64,000 nt of DNA from Chelydra serpentina (taxonomy: Eukaryota; Chordata; Testudines; Chelydridae). Under the pieces are notes generated by a model. The model searched no databases. It worked only from the letters and a program-made list of their open reading frames with translations, and was not told the DNA's origin. Position 1 is the first letter of the stretch. The number at the start of each line of letters is the position of its first letter. Both the position numbers and the translations under genes were made by a program. The stretch spans positions 17,345,501 to 17,409,500 of the forward strand of contig JBAIAC010000027.1 of NCBI GenBank assembly GCA_037349315.1, read 5' to 3'. Below, one piece after another: positions 1-10,835 of this stretch.

Positions 1-1364
1 GGGTAAGAGCTGTGTTTATTATACACACATTAGAAAATTAAACTGTTGGATGATGTTTCCCTTGGTACTCTTACTTTGCTATATACTAAACAAATATTGT
101 GCAAGCTAGTTCACAATATTATCTAATTGCTTTAATTATTTTGTAAATGAAAAAATATCCAAGATATTAAATTGGCTAGTGAAGACGCACTGTAATTACA
201 TTTCATACAGATTTTTATTGTGTTTTCTCTAAATAGGTTTCCTACTGGGTAAATAATTGTGCCTTTAAAAAGTTAAAGCTTTATTTGGTTAATTTTAAAT
301 CAATTAGTGGGAAAAATGGCTCTGTTCTCTCTTGTAAACACTTATTTAAATAGCTTAAAAGACATACCACTTTCTAAAAAGACTGGAAGGATGCTGTCTC
401 TTGAGTAAATATATATTACGGTAGTTGTTTTATAACCCTCCACAGGAGTTTGTTCTAGCCTAACTACATATTTACCCAATAAACTGAAATGGCTTCTATT
501 GAAGCTGCTGTCTGTCAGGTGAATTATCTTGTTTTATTTTTAAATGCTTTGTAGCTAGTGATCTATAATGACCACTCCTGACTGTCAGATAAATGCTGTG
601 TATGTATTTTAAAATAATTATCTGGAAGCCCAGAGTTGCTGCAATAATGTGAAATAGAATGAAATGTATACCTTTTTCCAAAATAAATTCAAAGGATGAT
701 GATGATAGGTTATCAAAAACAAGGGAGTTAAATATTAACATCGATGTCTCTCTTTAACCCACAACAGTGTACATAGGAAACATAGGCACAGTACACAGTG
801 TAAGAACAATGGTATTGACTAAGGATAGACTGGAAACAATCACTTGAATTTACTTGCATTTTTGATTTTGTAGCGGATTTAAAAGTGTGTATTCTAATAT
901 TCAGTGTTTTCAAAAGCTCTGTGGAATCTGTTAATTCAGAACTATTTCGACAAAACACTTTCTTGTGGCTGACTTATATGGTAAGATTCATCTGTAGATC
1001 TCAGTGTTTTACAGACAAACCTCTTAAAACCCTTGAGAGGTAGATACATAATTTTAACATTATCTAAGTGTTACAGTATCTAAGGCTCTGATCCTGCAAT
1101 GAGTTGTGTGTTGTTTGGCACAGTGATCCTCACTGTTGGGCATATTGCTGAATGTGGCCTAACAGAAAAATCAACCTTAAGTTAATTGCATTCTGGTTAT
1201 GTGCACTGTCTGGATGAAAAAATCTTAATGAACAAAATGATAAAGAAAAAGAAGAGAAAATAGTTTTTGATTGTATGCTGAATGAATGTTGGCAAATGAT
1301 CTCCATCTTTTTAAGAGGGAGGTTTTTTTAAGAAACAGAAAATTCATAAAAAGCACACTTTAAA
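1..1364. other. AT-rich non-coding DNA
   Basis: No open frame here looks like protein and I recognise no RNA gene. The sequence is AT-rich with scattered short A and T runs. A short segment around 1085-1160 resembles a decayed old interspersed repeat, but I cannot assign it. Probably intron or intergenic DNA. Confidence 0.6.
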
Positions 1365-1750
1365 CTGTTACAATTGTGGAGTCCTTGTGGCACCTTAGAA
1401 ACTAACAAATTTATTTGGGCATAAGCTTTCGTGGACTAGAACCCACTTCATCAGATGCATGAGGTGGAAAATACAGGAGCAGGTATAAATGCATGAAAAG
1501 ATGGAAGTTGCCTTACCAAGTGTGAGGTCAGTCTAACGAGACAATTCTTGGTAAGGCAACTCCCATTTTTTCATATATTTATACCTGCTCCTGTATTTTC
1601 CACCTCATGCATCTGATGAAGTGGGTTCTAGCCCACGAAAGCGTATGCCCAAATAAATTTGTTTAGTCTCTAAGATGCCACAAGGACTCCTCATAGTCTG
1701 TATCAGCAAAAACAAACACGGCTACCACTCTGAAACCTGTTACAATTGTG
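1365..1750. mobile_element. Palindromic Penelope-like insertion with 14-bp TSD (copy A)
   Basis: The element (1379-1736) is flanked by perfect 14-bp direct repeats, CTGTTACAATTGTG at 1365-1378 and 1737-1750. Inside, the left arm (about 1379-1500) and the right arm (about 1550-1690) are inverted copies of each other; the right arm continues another 45 bases. Each arm, read towards its own tail, contains CTGATGA, a 5-6 bp stem (GTGGG with CCCAC or TCCAC) and GAAA, then GC-N4-GC: the layout of a minimal hammerhead ribozyme core. There is one extra A between CTGATGA and the stem. Tail-to-tail arms, long TSDs and a hammerhead motif are known features of Penelope-like retroelements, so I infer that origin. 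No reverse transcriptase is present; a SINE-like origin remains possible. Confidence 0.6.
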
Positions 1751-1788
1751 TTTCTCAAAAGATGGTAATGAGAACTTTCAAAAGCTCC

Positions 1789-2190
1789 TAAATCATTTAG
1801 GCTCCTGAGTCCCATTTTCAAAAGTGATTTGAGCACTGCGGAGTCTATTAGATATGTCTATACTGCAAACTAAGTTTTGATTGAGATATGGATCGGTATA
1901 CCTGTACTAACTTTAATCTAGCTAGCACAGGTGACAATAATAAAGATGTGGTGGTACGGGCTTGTATTCAGGTTAGCCGCTAGGAACCTTGGGCTCTTAT
2001 GTGGGTTGCTAGCCACCACTGAGACCCATGTCTCCATGTCGTCACTGCTATTGATACCTGTGTGTCTGCCTACCTTTACTACACTCACACCTTCACTTGT
2101 AGTGTAGACATGCCCCAAGTCTCACTGACTTTCAGTAAATCCCTAAGTCACTTTTGAAAACGGGGCGTAGGAACCTAAGCCACGTAAGTG
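1789..2190. repeat. Old palindromic repeat split by a nested MITE
   Basis: Two inverted arms, about 1789-1850 and 2134-2190, share the core CCATTTTCAAAAGTGA and its complement. They look like the two halves of one old palindromic element that was later split. I do not recognise a named family with certainty. Confidence 0.5.
1851..2116. mobile_element. MITE with Harbinger-like termini, nested in older repeat
   Basis: The ends GATATGTCTATACTGCA and the complement of AGTGTAGACATGCCCC form a terminal inverted repeat of the type GGNNATGTCTACACT. The same type ends the coding PIF/Harbinger element at 52746-55860. No protein is encoded. A 3-bp duplication cannot be shown (TTA on the left, AAG on the right). 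It sits between the arms of an older palindrome and is therefore younger than it. Confidence 0.45.
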
Positions 2191-4441
2191 TTTAAAATCT
2201 TACCCACTGACTTGTGTTCATGTGTGAGCTTTGCAGAATTTTTTTCCGTTAACCTGTGCTTAGGCTTGAAAGGACTTAAAATACGACTTCGCTGCTTTTT
2301 TTTTTTTTAAAAAAAGGTTCAGTCTTAGCTAATTTGAGTTAAAATAGCAGTGAAGATATGGCAGTTTGTTTTTTTGACTCTGGTTAGCAGCTTGAGTTAA
2401 AGCCTATTGTGGAGCTTGGGGTTGAACTAATCCACATTAAAAGTAGTGTTGATGTGTCTTCACTGCCAACCTGGGTTAAGAACACACTTTTTTTTGGTTT
2501 TTCTTGCAGTGAAGGCATACCTTTAGAGACAGTTATCTGTGGTGTTCCTTGATGTGATACATCCATAGTGGTTAAAGCACTAAGGATGACAGTTGGCAAC
2601 AAAATGTTTTTCTTCAAATAGAGAAAAGATGAAAGGGGGGGTGGGAGTCTTATGTGGATGATGGTGGTGAGTAGGGAGAGTTTCTGATGGCTAGGAAGCA
2701 ATTGAAGAAGCTGGTGCTCCTAAGCAATTTTACACTTCCCGTAAAAATTATAGGAGGGACAACTGAGGCCCACTCACCTTTTTCATGCTAAGACTGTACA
2801 GTACAAGTAGGCACAGAGGGTAAGTACTACAATGAATGTATTCTTAAACTCCGCTATCAACAGACAAAAAGATTTCTAGTTAAAAAGGAGGGATTAAGAA
2901 CAATAGAAGTTAAACTACTGCTTTGGTTTTGACGAGATGTCTCCCTCCTACCATTCTTCTTTCATCAAATATCAGTCTCCTTTGTGGGGATATTTCATAC
3001 TACATAACAGCTGGTATACTACATAAGCAAGCTCCATTACCAAATATATCCAGACAGATGACCTAATCGTGAAAGGGGAGAGGGGAAAGACCTTATACAT
3101 GACAGTGAACTCAGGAACTAGATCAGTCATGTGAAAATTGAAACTCAACCTATTTAAACAAATTTGACAATCTTAGGTGTACAGTAGCACAGTACAGCCC
3201 TTCAGCAAATCCCTTTCTGAACGTAATAAACCCTTAAAACATACCACCCTATTGTAAACAATGCATGTAACTGCCTAAAGCATACTGGATTCATCCATGC
3301 AGTTAAAATAAAGACTGCAATCGAGGAAATGAAAGGGCACCTAGCTAGGAAAGAGAAGTCACTTTGGAACAACAAATCGGGTAACTAATAGAAGTGGCTT
3401 TTTAAATTAACTCTTGATAAAGTAATAAATAGTTAAAAGAATATGCTTTCATTGCAGCAAAAAATAAAATACATTAAGCTCACTTGTTTAAAAGATTGTC
3501 TGCTAAAAAAATATTTTACATATGTTGAGCCAAAATGGATCACTTTTAACTTAATAATAAAAGTAACAGACTTATGGAAGATGCAGAGGTTTCCTTCATA
3601 CCTTTTTTGTGGTTTACTCATTTACTTTTTTCAGGGATTTTAGGTATTGAAGGAATGAGGGAAATGGTTCTGCTTGTCTTTGAAATAGATGCTGCTTTGA
3701 TAAGCTTCTGATCTCTGTTCCCAGAGTTGTGGCAGCAGATTCAAACACTCAGATTGTAAAATTGGGAGACTGAGATGTAACCGTAAAAGCTTCAATCACT
3801 TTCCTCTCTGTCAGATCCAATGCACAGGACATTGCCAGGAGATAAAACGATGCAAAATTAAAGTAGCCTACTAAATTTACCCGCCATGGAGAATCCACAA
3901 AAGAACTGCCACTTCTAATTCTCAAATTTGTTTCAAATTATTATTTTATTCAAATTGGGCTCCCTGATCTCTTCAGCTCAAGCTGTTGTAAAGATTTGAA
4001 AAGCTGTCTCTTTTTATCAGATCACTGGCATAATAATAATAATATAATATATCCATGGAATCAAAGAAACTGTGGCTTTGGTGTATTCACCATCACATTC
4101 ACCTGCTAGCAGTACACCTAGCATGAGGAGGAGAACATGCGGGCAGATGCATTCAGCAGGAAGTCTTATGACTAAATTGCTCAGTCATATCCTCACTATG
4201 GCTTAGATGGGGTCAATCACAGATAGACCTGTTTACATCTAGTCAGAATGCCAAATATTATTGGTGCTGCACCAGGACTCACAAAGATAAGAAATATTTA
4301 TCAGATGTGTTCCTGCTGGATTGGAGTAGTCACTTCTCTAAACCTTCCCTCCCATTTGCTTTCTAGCCAGCATCAGAAGGAAGGTCAGAGGACAGAGCTA
4401 ATCTCATACTGATAATACCAATATTGCCTCAGCGGTATTGG
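2191..4441. other. Non-coding DNA, no gene seen
   Basis: Open frames are short and AT-driven. A homopolymer T/A run lies at about 2296-2318. Segments around 2370-2525 with GTGTCTTCACTGC and GCAGTGAAGGCATA may be a decayed MITE, but the ends are not clear. Confidence 0.5.
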
Positions 4442-5094
4442 TACACAGACAGGGCCGGCGCGCCCACTAGGCGACCCTAGGCAGTCATCTAGGGCGCCAG
4501 CATTTTGGGGGGCGGAGACTCCTGGCGGCAATCGCCGTTGAGAAGGCAGCTTCCCCTGAGCTGCTGCCCCTCACCCCGGCGGAGGTGAGTTGCCGCGGGC
4601 GGGAGGTTGGCCGCCACGGAGGGCACTGGTAGGGGGCCGCCGGCAGGCGGGGAGTCTGGGCCGCCAGCGGGCGGGGATGCGCAGGAAGTCGAGCCCAGTC
4701 CCCGCCGCGGGGAGCCCAGTGCTGTCTCAGCCCGGCGGGTGACGCGGGGAGCCGAGCCCACTGTGGCTCGATGGGGATCAGAGCCTAGCGCCACCTGCCA
4801 TGGGGAGCCGAGCCCAGCCCAGCGCCCCTGCTGTGGGACGCGGGGGCGCGCGGAGACCCCAGCCCCGCCTCGGCCCGGTGGGCGGTGCAGGGAGCCTAGC
4901 CCGCCGCGGGCTGCCCAGCCGGCCGTGGGGGGGTGGGGAGCCGAGCCCTTCCGCCGCGGCCCGCGGGTGGGTGGGGAGGCTGCTGCGGGGTGGGGGGTGG
5001 GGTGGCGTTAGCTGGTTGTGGGGGAGGCGCAGGGCCGGTGCAAGAAAGTTTCGCCTAGGGCGTGAAAATTCCTTGCACCGACCCTGTACACAGA
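4442..5094. mobile_element. GC-rich non-autonomous hAT element with 8-bp TSD
   Basis: An 8-bp direct repeat TACACAGA (4442-4449 and 5087-5094) flanks an element that starts CAGGGCCGGCGC and ends GCACCGACCCTG, imperfect terminal inverted repeats of hAT type. The interior (about 4490-5040) is far more GC-rich than the flanks and opens several long frames on both strands rich in Pro, Gly, Arg and Ala. These are compositional artefacts; no transposase motif is visible. The last 56 bases (5031-5086) form a near-perfect hairpin of their own (CAGGGCCGGTGCAAG against its complement). The element was presumably moved by a hAT transposase in trans. Confidence 0.75.
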
Positions 5095-7395
5095 TCTTCT
5101 TCAGGTAACCACATAAGTTCCTGTTTGTCTTCCTCTGTGGCTAGACCTCCTCTCAACAATGAGAGAATTCTTCATCTGAATCCAGAGACACTTTTTCTGT
5201 CTCTGTAGAGGATAGTCTACTAACTATACAGAAGGAGTTCAAGCAGTACTATTACAGTCCAGAAGGAACTTTGCCTTGAAGTGGACACTATTTATGTGTT
5301 GAGTAAAAAGTAAAGAGTTAACCCCATCACGAGTGGCTGTCCCTGTAGTTTTAAGGTATTTTTTTTGCACTTAAAGTCACATGGTCTAGTGGTGGTTTCC
5401 CTGAAGGTTAATTTAGCTCCCCACCACAATTTTGTTATAGATGAATCTTCCTTCTATCACCCTACCACCTCCAGATTTCTTGTCATACATACTTACACTA
5501 CATATAGTCAGTTAACTTGTCATCCTCTTACAGAGGGCACTGCTTGGTAGTTTCCCAAAAGTGGGAACGTATAGAGGCCCTTGAAGAAAAAAGAGGTGTT
5601 ACTTAGTAGTAACTGTTCTTCGAGAGTGTTTTCAACATTCATTTGCCTTCCCCTCTGCCTTGGAGTTCTTGGGTATTCTAGGGAGAGGTAGGTGACTGCG
5701 TGGGTGCTCTCTCTTAAATAGATGGGTCTGATGACATCGTAAGTGCAAGGGCATGCTGCACCCTTCATCAGACAGAATTTTTCTTCACAGTTTTGCAGCT
5801 CAGGGCTAGAGGTGCTGAATACCCACAAGTGTGAATGCACAGCGGCAGCTCTTGAAAATCAAGAGTTATTAGTAAATAACCCCTTTCTTATCAGTTACTC
5901 TGTAATTGGACAAAGCAAGTGTGTCTAGATTGTATGTTGTGCTGCACAGCATTGGACTCTTAAGCCTCTCACTGGTCCTGTGCTGTACCTTAAACCAGTG
6001 TAATTTTGGAGCCGGGGGAGGAAAAAGAGAATTCCTTGTGTTGCTTTTGGTAGAAGGGAAAGAACACCTTCTTTCCTCTTTCTTTCTTTTCTTTCTATAG
6101 AAAGATTTTGAAATGTTGGAAGTAATCCTGGTGGAGATGAATTAGTGGGCAGAGTGTGCATGAGAGCATTAAAGACCATATGGTAATACAGTTTCATGTG
6201 GATTTTGAAATCACCACATATGTGGTAAAAATGTGTGTAGCTGTTTTCAGTTTCCTTCTGTTTATCTGATGATACTTACAGTTATGAAATGTTGTTTATG
6301 GTCATGTCAACAATCCTAAAAGGAAACTTCTTGATGACATCAACAATGAGTTACCATTTCTTTAATTGGTAGTTGATTGTGATTTTCTGATTCATCCAGT
6401 TTACTTTATAACGCGTGGCAAAATGTGCTGTTATATTTGCTATCTGTATGTTTCTGGGTGCATTAACACACACATTCATGCATGTGTCATTGTCTAATTG
6501 TGTGTCACAGCATTTATACATTTTGGGGTCTTATTTTTAAAAATATAAGCTTAAAAAGTTACATTATTTTTTTAAAGTGCCCTGGCAGTTGTTGCCCATA
6601 CCCTTCAAAGTGCTGAAAAACCATTAACTAATTGAAGATACAGCCTAAACCACTATGTAAGTGCTAAGTACTGTATTATTGGTTTTTTCTTTTTTAATGA
6701 GAACACAAAAATCAGTGGAAAAAATTCTGAAGTGATTTTATTGAAAGAGATTTAACTGGCGGCTGCTATTTTTTATTCTTTCAGTTCTGTGAAAGTGGCA
6801 GCTAAAGCTCTTTGTTGTCAGTTTCAGTCATGGCTGTAGGCTGAGTGCTGGCTGTAACAGCATCTACAGATTTTAGTAGCCACCAGATTCCTAAAACCTA
6901 ATAGTTTTTATACACTTTAGAGATATCTTTACTATTTTCCCTTTCATAGCCATTCTCTTCCTTAAATCATCATGCCTAACAAGTCCCGACCTGGGCTTTT
7001 GTTCTAGCTACCTGCACAATTGAAACTTTGGCATCAATTTAATGACTCTTTCATAAGTGTTGTTTGCTTTTCTCCCTTGCAGGATCTTAAAAATAGGAAT
7101 GAAAATCTAAATATAAAATGGTGCTATAAAAATCTGGGTGCCAAGTATCTGCTTTTGAGAAATACAATATTTTTATGGAACCTAATAATTTAGGCTTATT
7201 TTGTCGAGGTGCTGACTGTCTTGCTTACAGAGAATGCATACTGGTAATTTGTTCTGATAATCTAGTCTTGAGGATAGATTTGTCTAATTTATCTGTTGTC
7301 CATATGCGATATTTAGAAACCCTAATGTTTCATGCTTTGATATTTTTTCAACCTAGTCTTTTTAATTTCATGCCAGAGATCAGAACGTAATAACT
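5095..7395. other. Non-coding DNA with one probable repeat fragment
   Basis: No convincing gene. About 5580-5860 resembles an interspersed repeat (the segment around TTCTTCGAGAGTGTT), only weakly recognised. The remainder is AT-rich with frames too short and poorly composed to be genes. Confidence 0.45.
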
Positions 7396-7525
7396 GAATG
7401 AATTAAAACCCAGAACATTTCAAAGGCTATATTTGAAGACTAGTTAGGGTAATAGACATTAGCGTTATTATATTAACTAGTAAAAAAATATAGCCTTTGA
7501 AATGATCTCGCTTTTAATTCATTCA
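7396..7525. mobile_element. Short hairpin MITE
   Basis: GAATGAATTAAAA at 7396 is matched by its exact complement ending at 7525. Further in, CATTTCAAAGGCTATATT pairs with AATATAGCCTTTGAAATG, and ACTAGTTA with TAACTAGT. The transcript could fold into a long stem with a small apical loop. It has the size and shape of a mariner-type MITE, but I cannot name a family, and the flanks do not give a clear duplication beyond TA-rich sequence. Confidence 0.55.
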
Positions 7526-8760
7526 CTTAAAATTTTGGACAGAGTTGATTTGAAGCATCCATTAGTAAAACATATGCATTTTCGCTTGCATTGGCAGATC
7601 CCAAACATGAAAGGTTAACCTCAAAAGTTCAGTGAAACATGACAGTTTCTAACTATTTAATAAAATATATTTTGAACTCCATTTTATTTCTGCTTTTCTT
7701 CATTAAAGGCCTTGTTCGCTTTTTACTCAGCATTTATGCAATGAGAACTCTCACTGAGTTGAATGTGATACTTGCCTGAGAAAAGAATGAGTAGAAAGAC
7801 CTTTAGATAAATTCATCAACTAAGCTTAACATTTTTCAGTCATAATAAGAGAAAGGTATTTAATTCTATTAATGAGTCTTATTTCTGGGAATTATTGTGA
7901 CTTTTATTAGATGGAAAGGTTAATATTTCCTTTCTGACAGTGTGTAGAGGGGAAAAAAGGATGCTCGGATCATAATATCATGACACTTACCTTTTTAGAG
8001 ACAGGAACTTGTAGGTTTGGATCTCTTTTTGGAGACTTTCCAAAGTGGGATGACTAAGAAAGAAATGACAACTCCCAAAGTTAACAGGATGGAGTACCTT
8101 GACTGATACCGGAAAATTCCCAGAAAGGAAAATGGCCACTCCTTAACTTGAATTCTCTGATCCAAAGATAAGTACTATTAGTACTCTAAAAACATAGCTA
8201 TAATCTTGAATCTCATCCCAGAAGGCTCAGAAGGTGTTTTAATAGGGATATATGTGGCTATTTGTTTTACCTAGTCCAGTGCCATTAAAGCTGTAGATTA
8301 AATAGGTGTGTTTAAATAGACCTGTTTTTATATTATTTGTTAAGGGTAGAGAAGGGAGTGGGGGAACACAAACAAAAATATAAGTATGGCTATACTGTAC
8401 TCAGTTTATTAACAGAAGAGTTAACTGTGAAGGGACATACCTAGGTCTAAAACTTGACACTGTCCCTTTTAAAATAACTTAAATCAATGATAAAAGCAGC
8501 GTAACTTTCTATCAACACAGTTGCCTTTTGTAACAATACTGTATTCTCTATCTACAGAGTGTTTTACAAATATTAGTTAAAACTTTTATGGTGCGACAAC
8601 TTGAATACCCAATATATGTAAGAATTCTATCATTTACTAAGAAATAAGCTTAACTTATAGAAATTAAGTACTATAGAGACAATTTAACTAAAATATGCAC
8701 CTGTACATTATCTGTAAATTTTCATGTGTTGTCATATTTTATATTTAATATAAGTGTATT
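7526..8760. other. Non-coding DNA, nothing recognised
   Basis: AT-rich sequence without plausible genes or structured repeats. Intron-like or intergenic. Confidence 0.55.
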
Positions 8761-8942
8761 CTTTTCACTATTGTATGCAGCGTAGTTGTAGCTGTGTTGT
8801 CCAAGGACATTAGCGAGACAAGCTGGATGAGGTAATATCTTTTATTCTGTTGGTGAGAGAGAGAGAAGCTTTCTCACAAACAGAATTTGGTCCAATAAAT
8901 GCTTGCCTCACCCATCTTGTTTCCTGATCCTTTTCACTGTTG
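8761..8942. mobile_element. Palindromic Penelope-like insertion, second family, 13-bp TSD
   Basis: CTTTTCACTATTG (8761-8773) and CTTTTCACTGTTG (8930-8942) are a 13-bp direct repeat with one mismatch. Between them two inverted arms meet near AAGCTTTC (about 8866-8873). The left arm carries GAGGTAATATCTTTTATT and the right arm carries its diverged complement, GGTCCAATAAATGCTTGCC. The architecture matches the insertions at 1365 and 51934 but the sequence family differs. The arms stop at the point where the other copies have GAAAGC, so no complete ribozyme-like core remains. No coding capacity. Confidence 0.55.
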
Positions 8943-9020
8943 ATTATGAAGGTGCAGATGCTGCAGGCTATGCTAGAAAAGGTATTGAGAACTGTAAAGT
9001 AGGTGATAGGATGTTGCATA

Positions 9021-10835
9021 TGTAAAAAACATAATCAGGAAGGCCAAAGCACAATTGGAGTTGCAGCTAGTAAGGGATGTGAAGGGTAGCAAGAAGGGTT
9101 TCTACAGGTGTGTTAGCAACAAGAACATCAGCAGAAGTTTGAGACCCATGCTCAATGGTGGCGGCAACCTAGTGACAGATGATGTGGAAAAATCTGAAGT
9201 AGTCAATGCTTTTTTTGCCTTGGTCTTCACAGACCAGGTCAGCTCTCAGACTGATGCACTGGGCAGCACAGTATGGGGAGGAGGTGAGCAGCCCTCAGTG
9301 GTGAAAGAACAGGTTAAGGACTATTTAGAAAAGCTGGACATGCACAAGTCCATGGGGCCAGATGCAATGCATCTGAGTTGGCTGGTGTGATTGCAGAGCC
9401 ATTGGCCATTATCTTTGAAAACTCATGGTGATCGGAGGAAGTCCCGGACGACTGGAAAAAGGCAAATGTAGTGCCCATCTTTTAAAAAGGGAAGGAGGAG
9501 AGTCTGGAGAACTACAGACCTGTCAGCCTCATCTCAGTCCCCAGAAAAATCATGGAGCAGGTCCTCCAGGAATCCATTTTGAAGCACTTGGAGGAGAGGA
9601 AGATGATTAGGAAGAGTCAACATGGATTCACCAAGGGCAGGTCATGCCTGACCAACCTGATTGCCCTCTGTGATGAAATAACTGGCTCAGTGGATATGGG
9701 GAAAGCGGTGAATGAGATATACCTTGACTTTAGCAAAGCTTTTGATACAGTCTCCCACAGTATTCTTGCCAGCAAGTTAAGGAAGTATGGATTGGATGAA
9801 TGGACTATAAGGTGGATATAAAGCTGGCCTGATTGTCTGGCTCAACAAGTAGTGATCAACGGCTCGATGTCTAGTTGGCAGCCGGTATCAAGCGGAGTGC
9901 TCCAGGGATCGGTCCTGGGGCCGGTTTTGTTCAACATCTTTATTAATGATCTGGATGATGGGATAGATTGCATTCTCAGCAAGTTCGTGGATGACACTAA
10001 GCTGGGGGGAGAGGTAGATACACTGGAGGATAGGGGTAGGGTCCAGAGTGACCTAGACAAATTGGAGGATTGGGCCAAAAGAAATCTGATGAGGTTCAAC
10101 AAGGACAAGTGCAGAGTCCTGCACTTAGGATGGAAGAATCCCATGCACTGCTACAGGCTGGGACCTGACTGGCTAAGCAGCAGTTCTGCAGAAAAGGACC
10201 TGGGAATTATAGTGCACGAGAAACTGAATATGAGTCAATAGTGTGCCCTTGTTGCCAAGAAGGCTAACGGCATATTGGGCTGTATAAGTAGGAGCATTGC
10301 CAGCAGATCGAGGGAAGTGATTATTCTCCTCTATTTGGCACTGGTGAGGCCACATCTGGAGTATCGCGTCCAGTTTTGGGCCCCGCACTACAGAAAGGAT
10401 GTGGACAAATTGGAGAGAGTCCAGCGGAGGGCAACGAAAATGATTAGGGGGCTGGGTCACATGACTTATGAGGAGAGGCTGAGGGAACTGGAGTTATTTA
10501 GTCTGCAGAAGAGAAGAGTGAGGGGGGATTTGATAGCAACCTTCAACTACCTGAAGGGTGGGCTTCCAAAAAGGATGGAGCTAGGCTGTTCTTAGTGGTG
10601 GCAGATGACCGAACAAGGAGTAATGGGAGAGATCTAGGTTGGATATTAGGAAAAACTATTTCACTAGGAGGGTGGTGAAGCACTGGAATGGGTTACCTAG
10701 GGAGGTGGTGCAATCTCCATCCTTAGAGGTTTTTAAGGCCCAGCTTGACAAAGCCCTGGCTGCAATGATTTAGTTGGGGTTGGTCTAGATGACCTCCTAA
10801 GGTCTCTTCTAACCCTAATCTTCTATGATTCTATT
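9021..10835 (+). pseudogene. CR1 LINE ORF2 (reverse transcriptase), degenerate
   Basis: This is the ORF2 3' two-thirds and 3' end of a CR1 retrotransposon. Conceptual translation gives an upstream linker at 9055-9390, then a frame change near 9400-9550. RT palm motifs follow: [11 protein letters not shown] (about 9727), [19 protein letters not shown] (about 9894) and FVDDTKL (about 9984) as the catalytic box, where FADDTKL is usual. Stop codons interrupt at about 9820 (TAA) and 10239 (TAG in MSQ-stop-C), and another frame change follows about 10595. The 3' end finishes with CTTCTATGATTCTATTA, the typical CR1 terminal repeat. It is 5' truncated with no endonuclease domain seen. Inactive and older than the CR1 at 39510. 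Confidence 0.88.

Noticed and set aside
1379..1736. Reading the palindromes as CRISPR-like or simple DNA-transposon MITEs
   Set aside because: No regularly spaced repeats as in CRISPR. The 13-14 bp duplications and unequal arm ends do not fit cut-and-paste MITEs, whose duplications are 2-8 bp.
4489..5108. Long frames on both strands rich in Gly, Pro, Arg and Ala
   Set aside because: Composition artefact of the GC-rich hAT interior; frames are open on both strands and no motif is recognisable.
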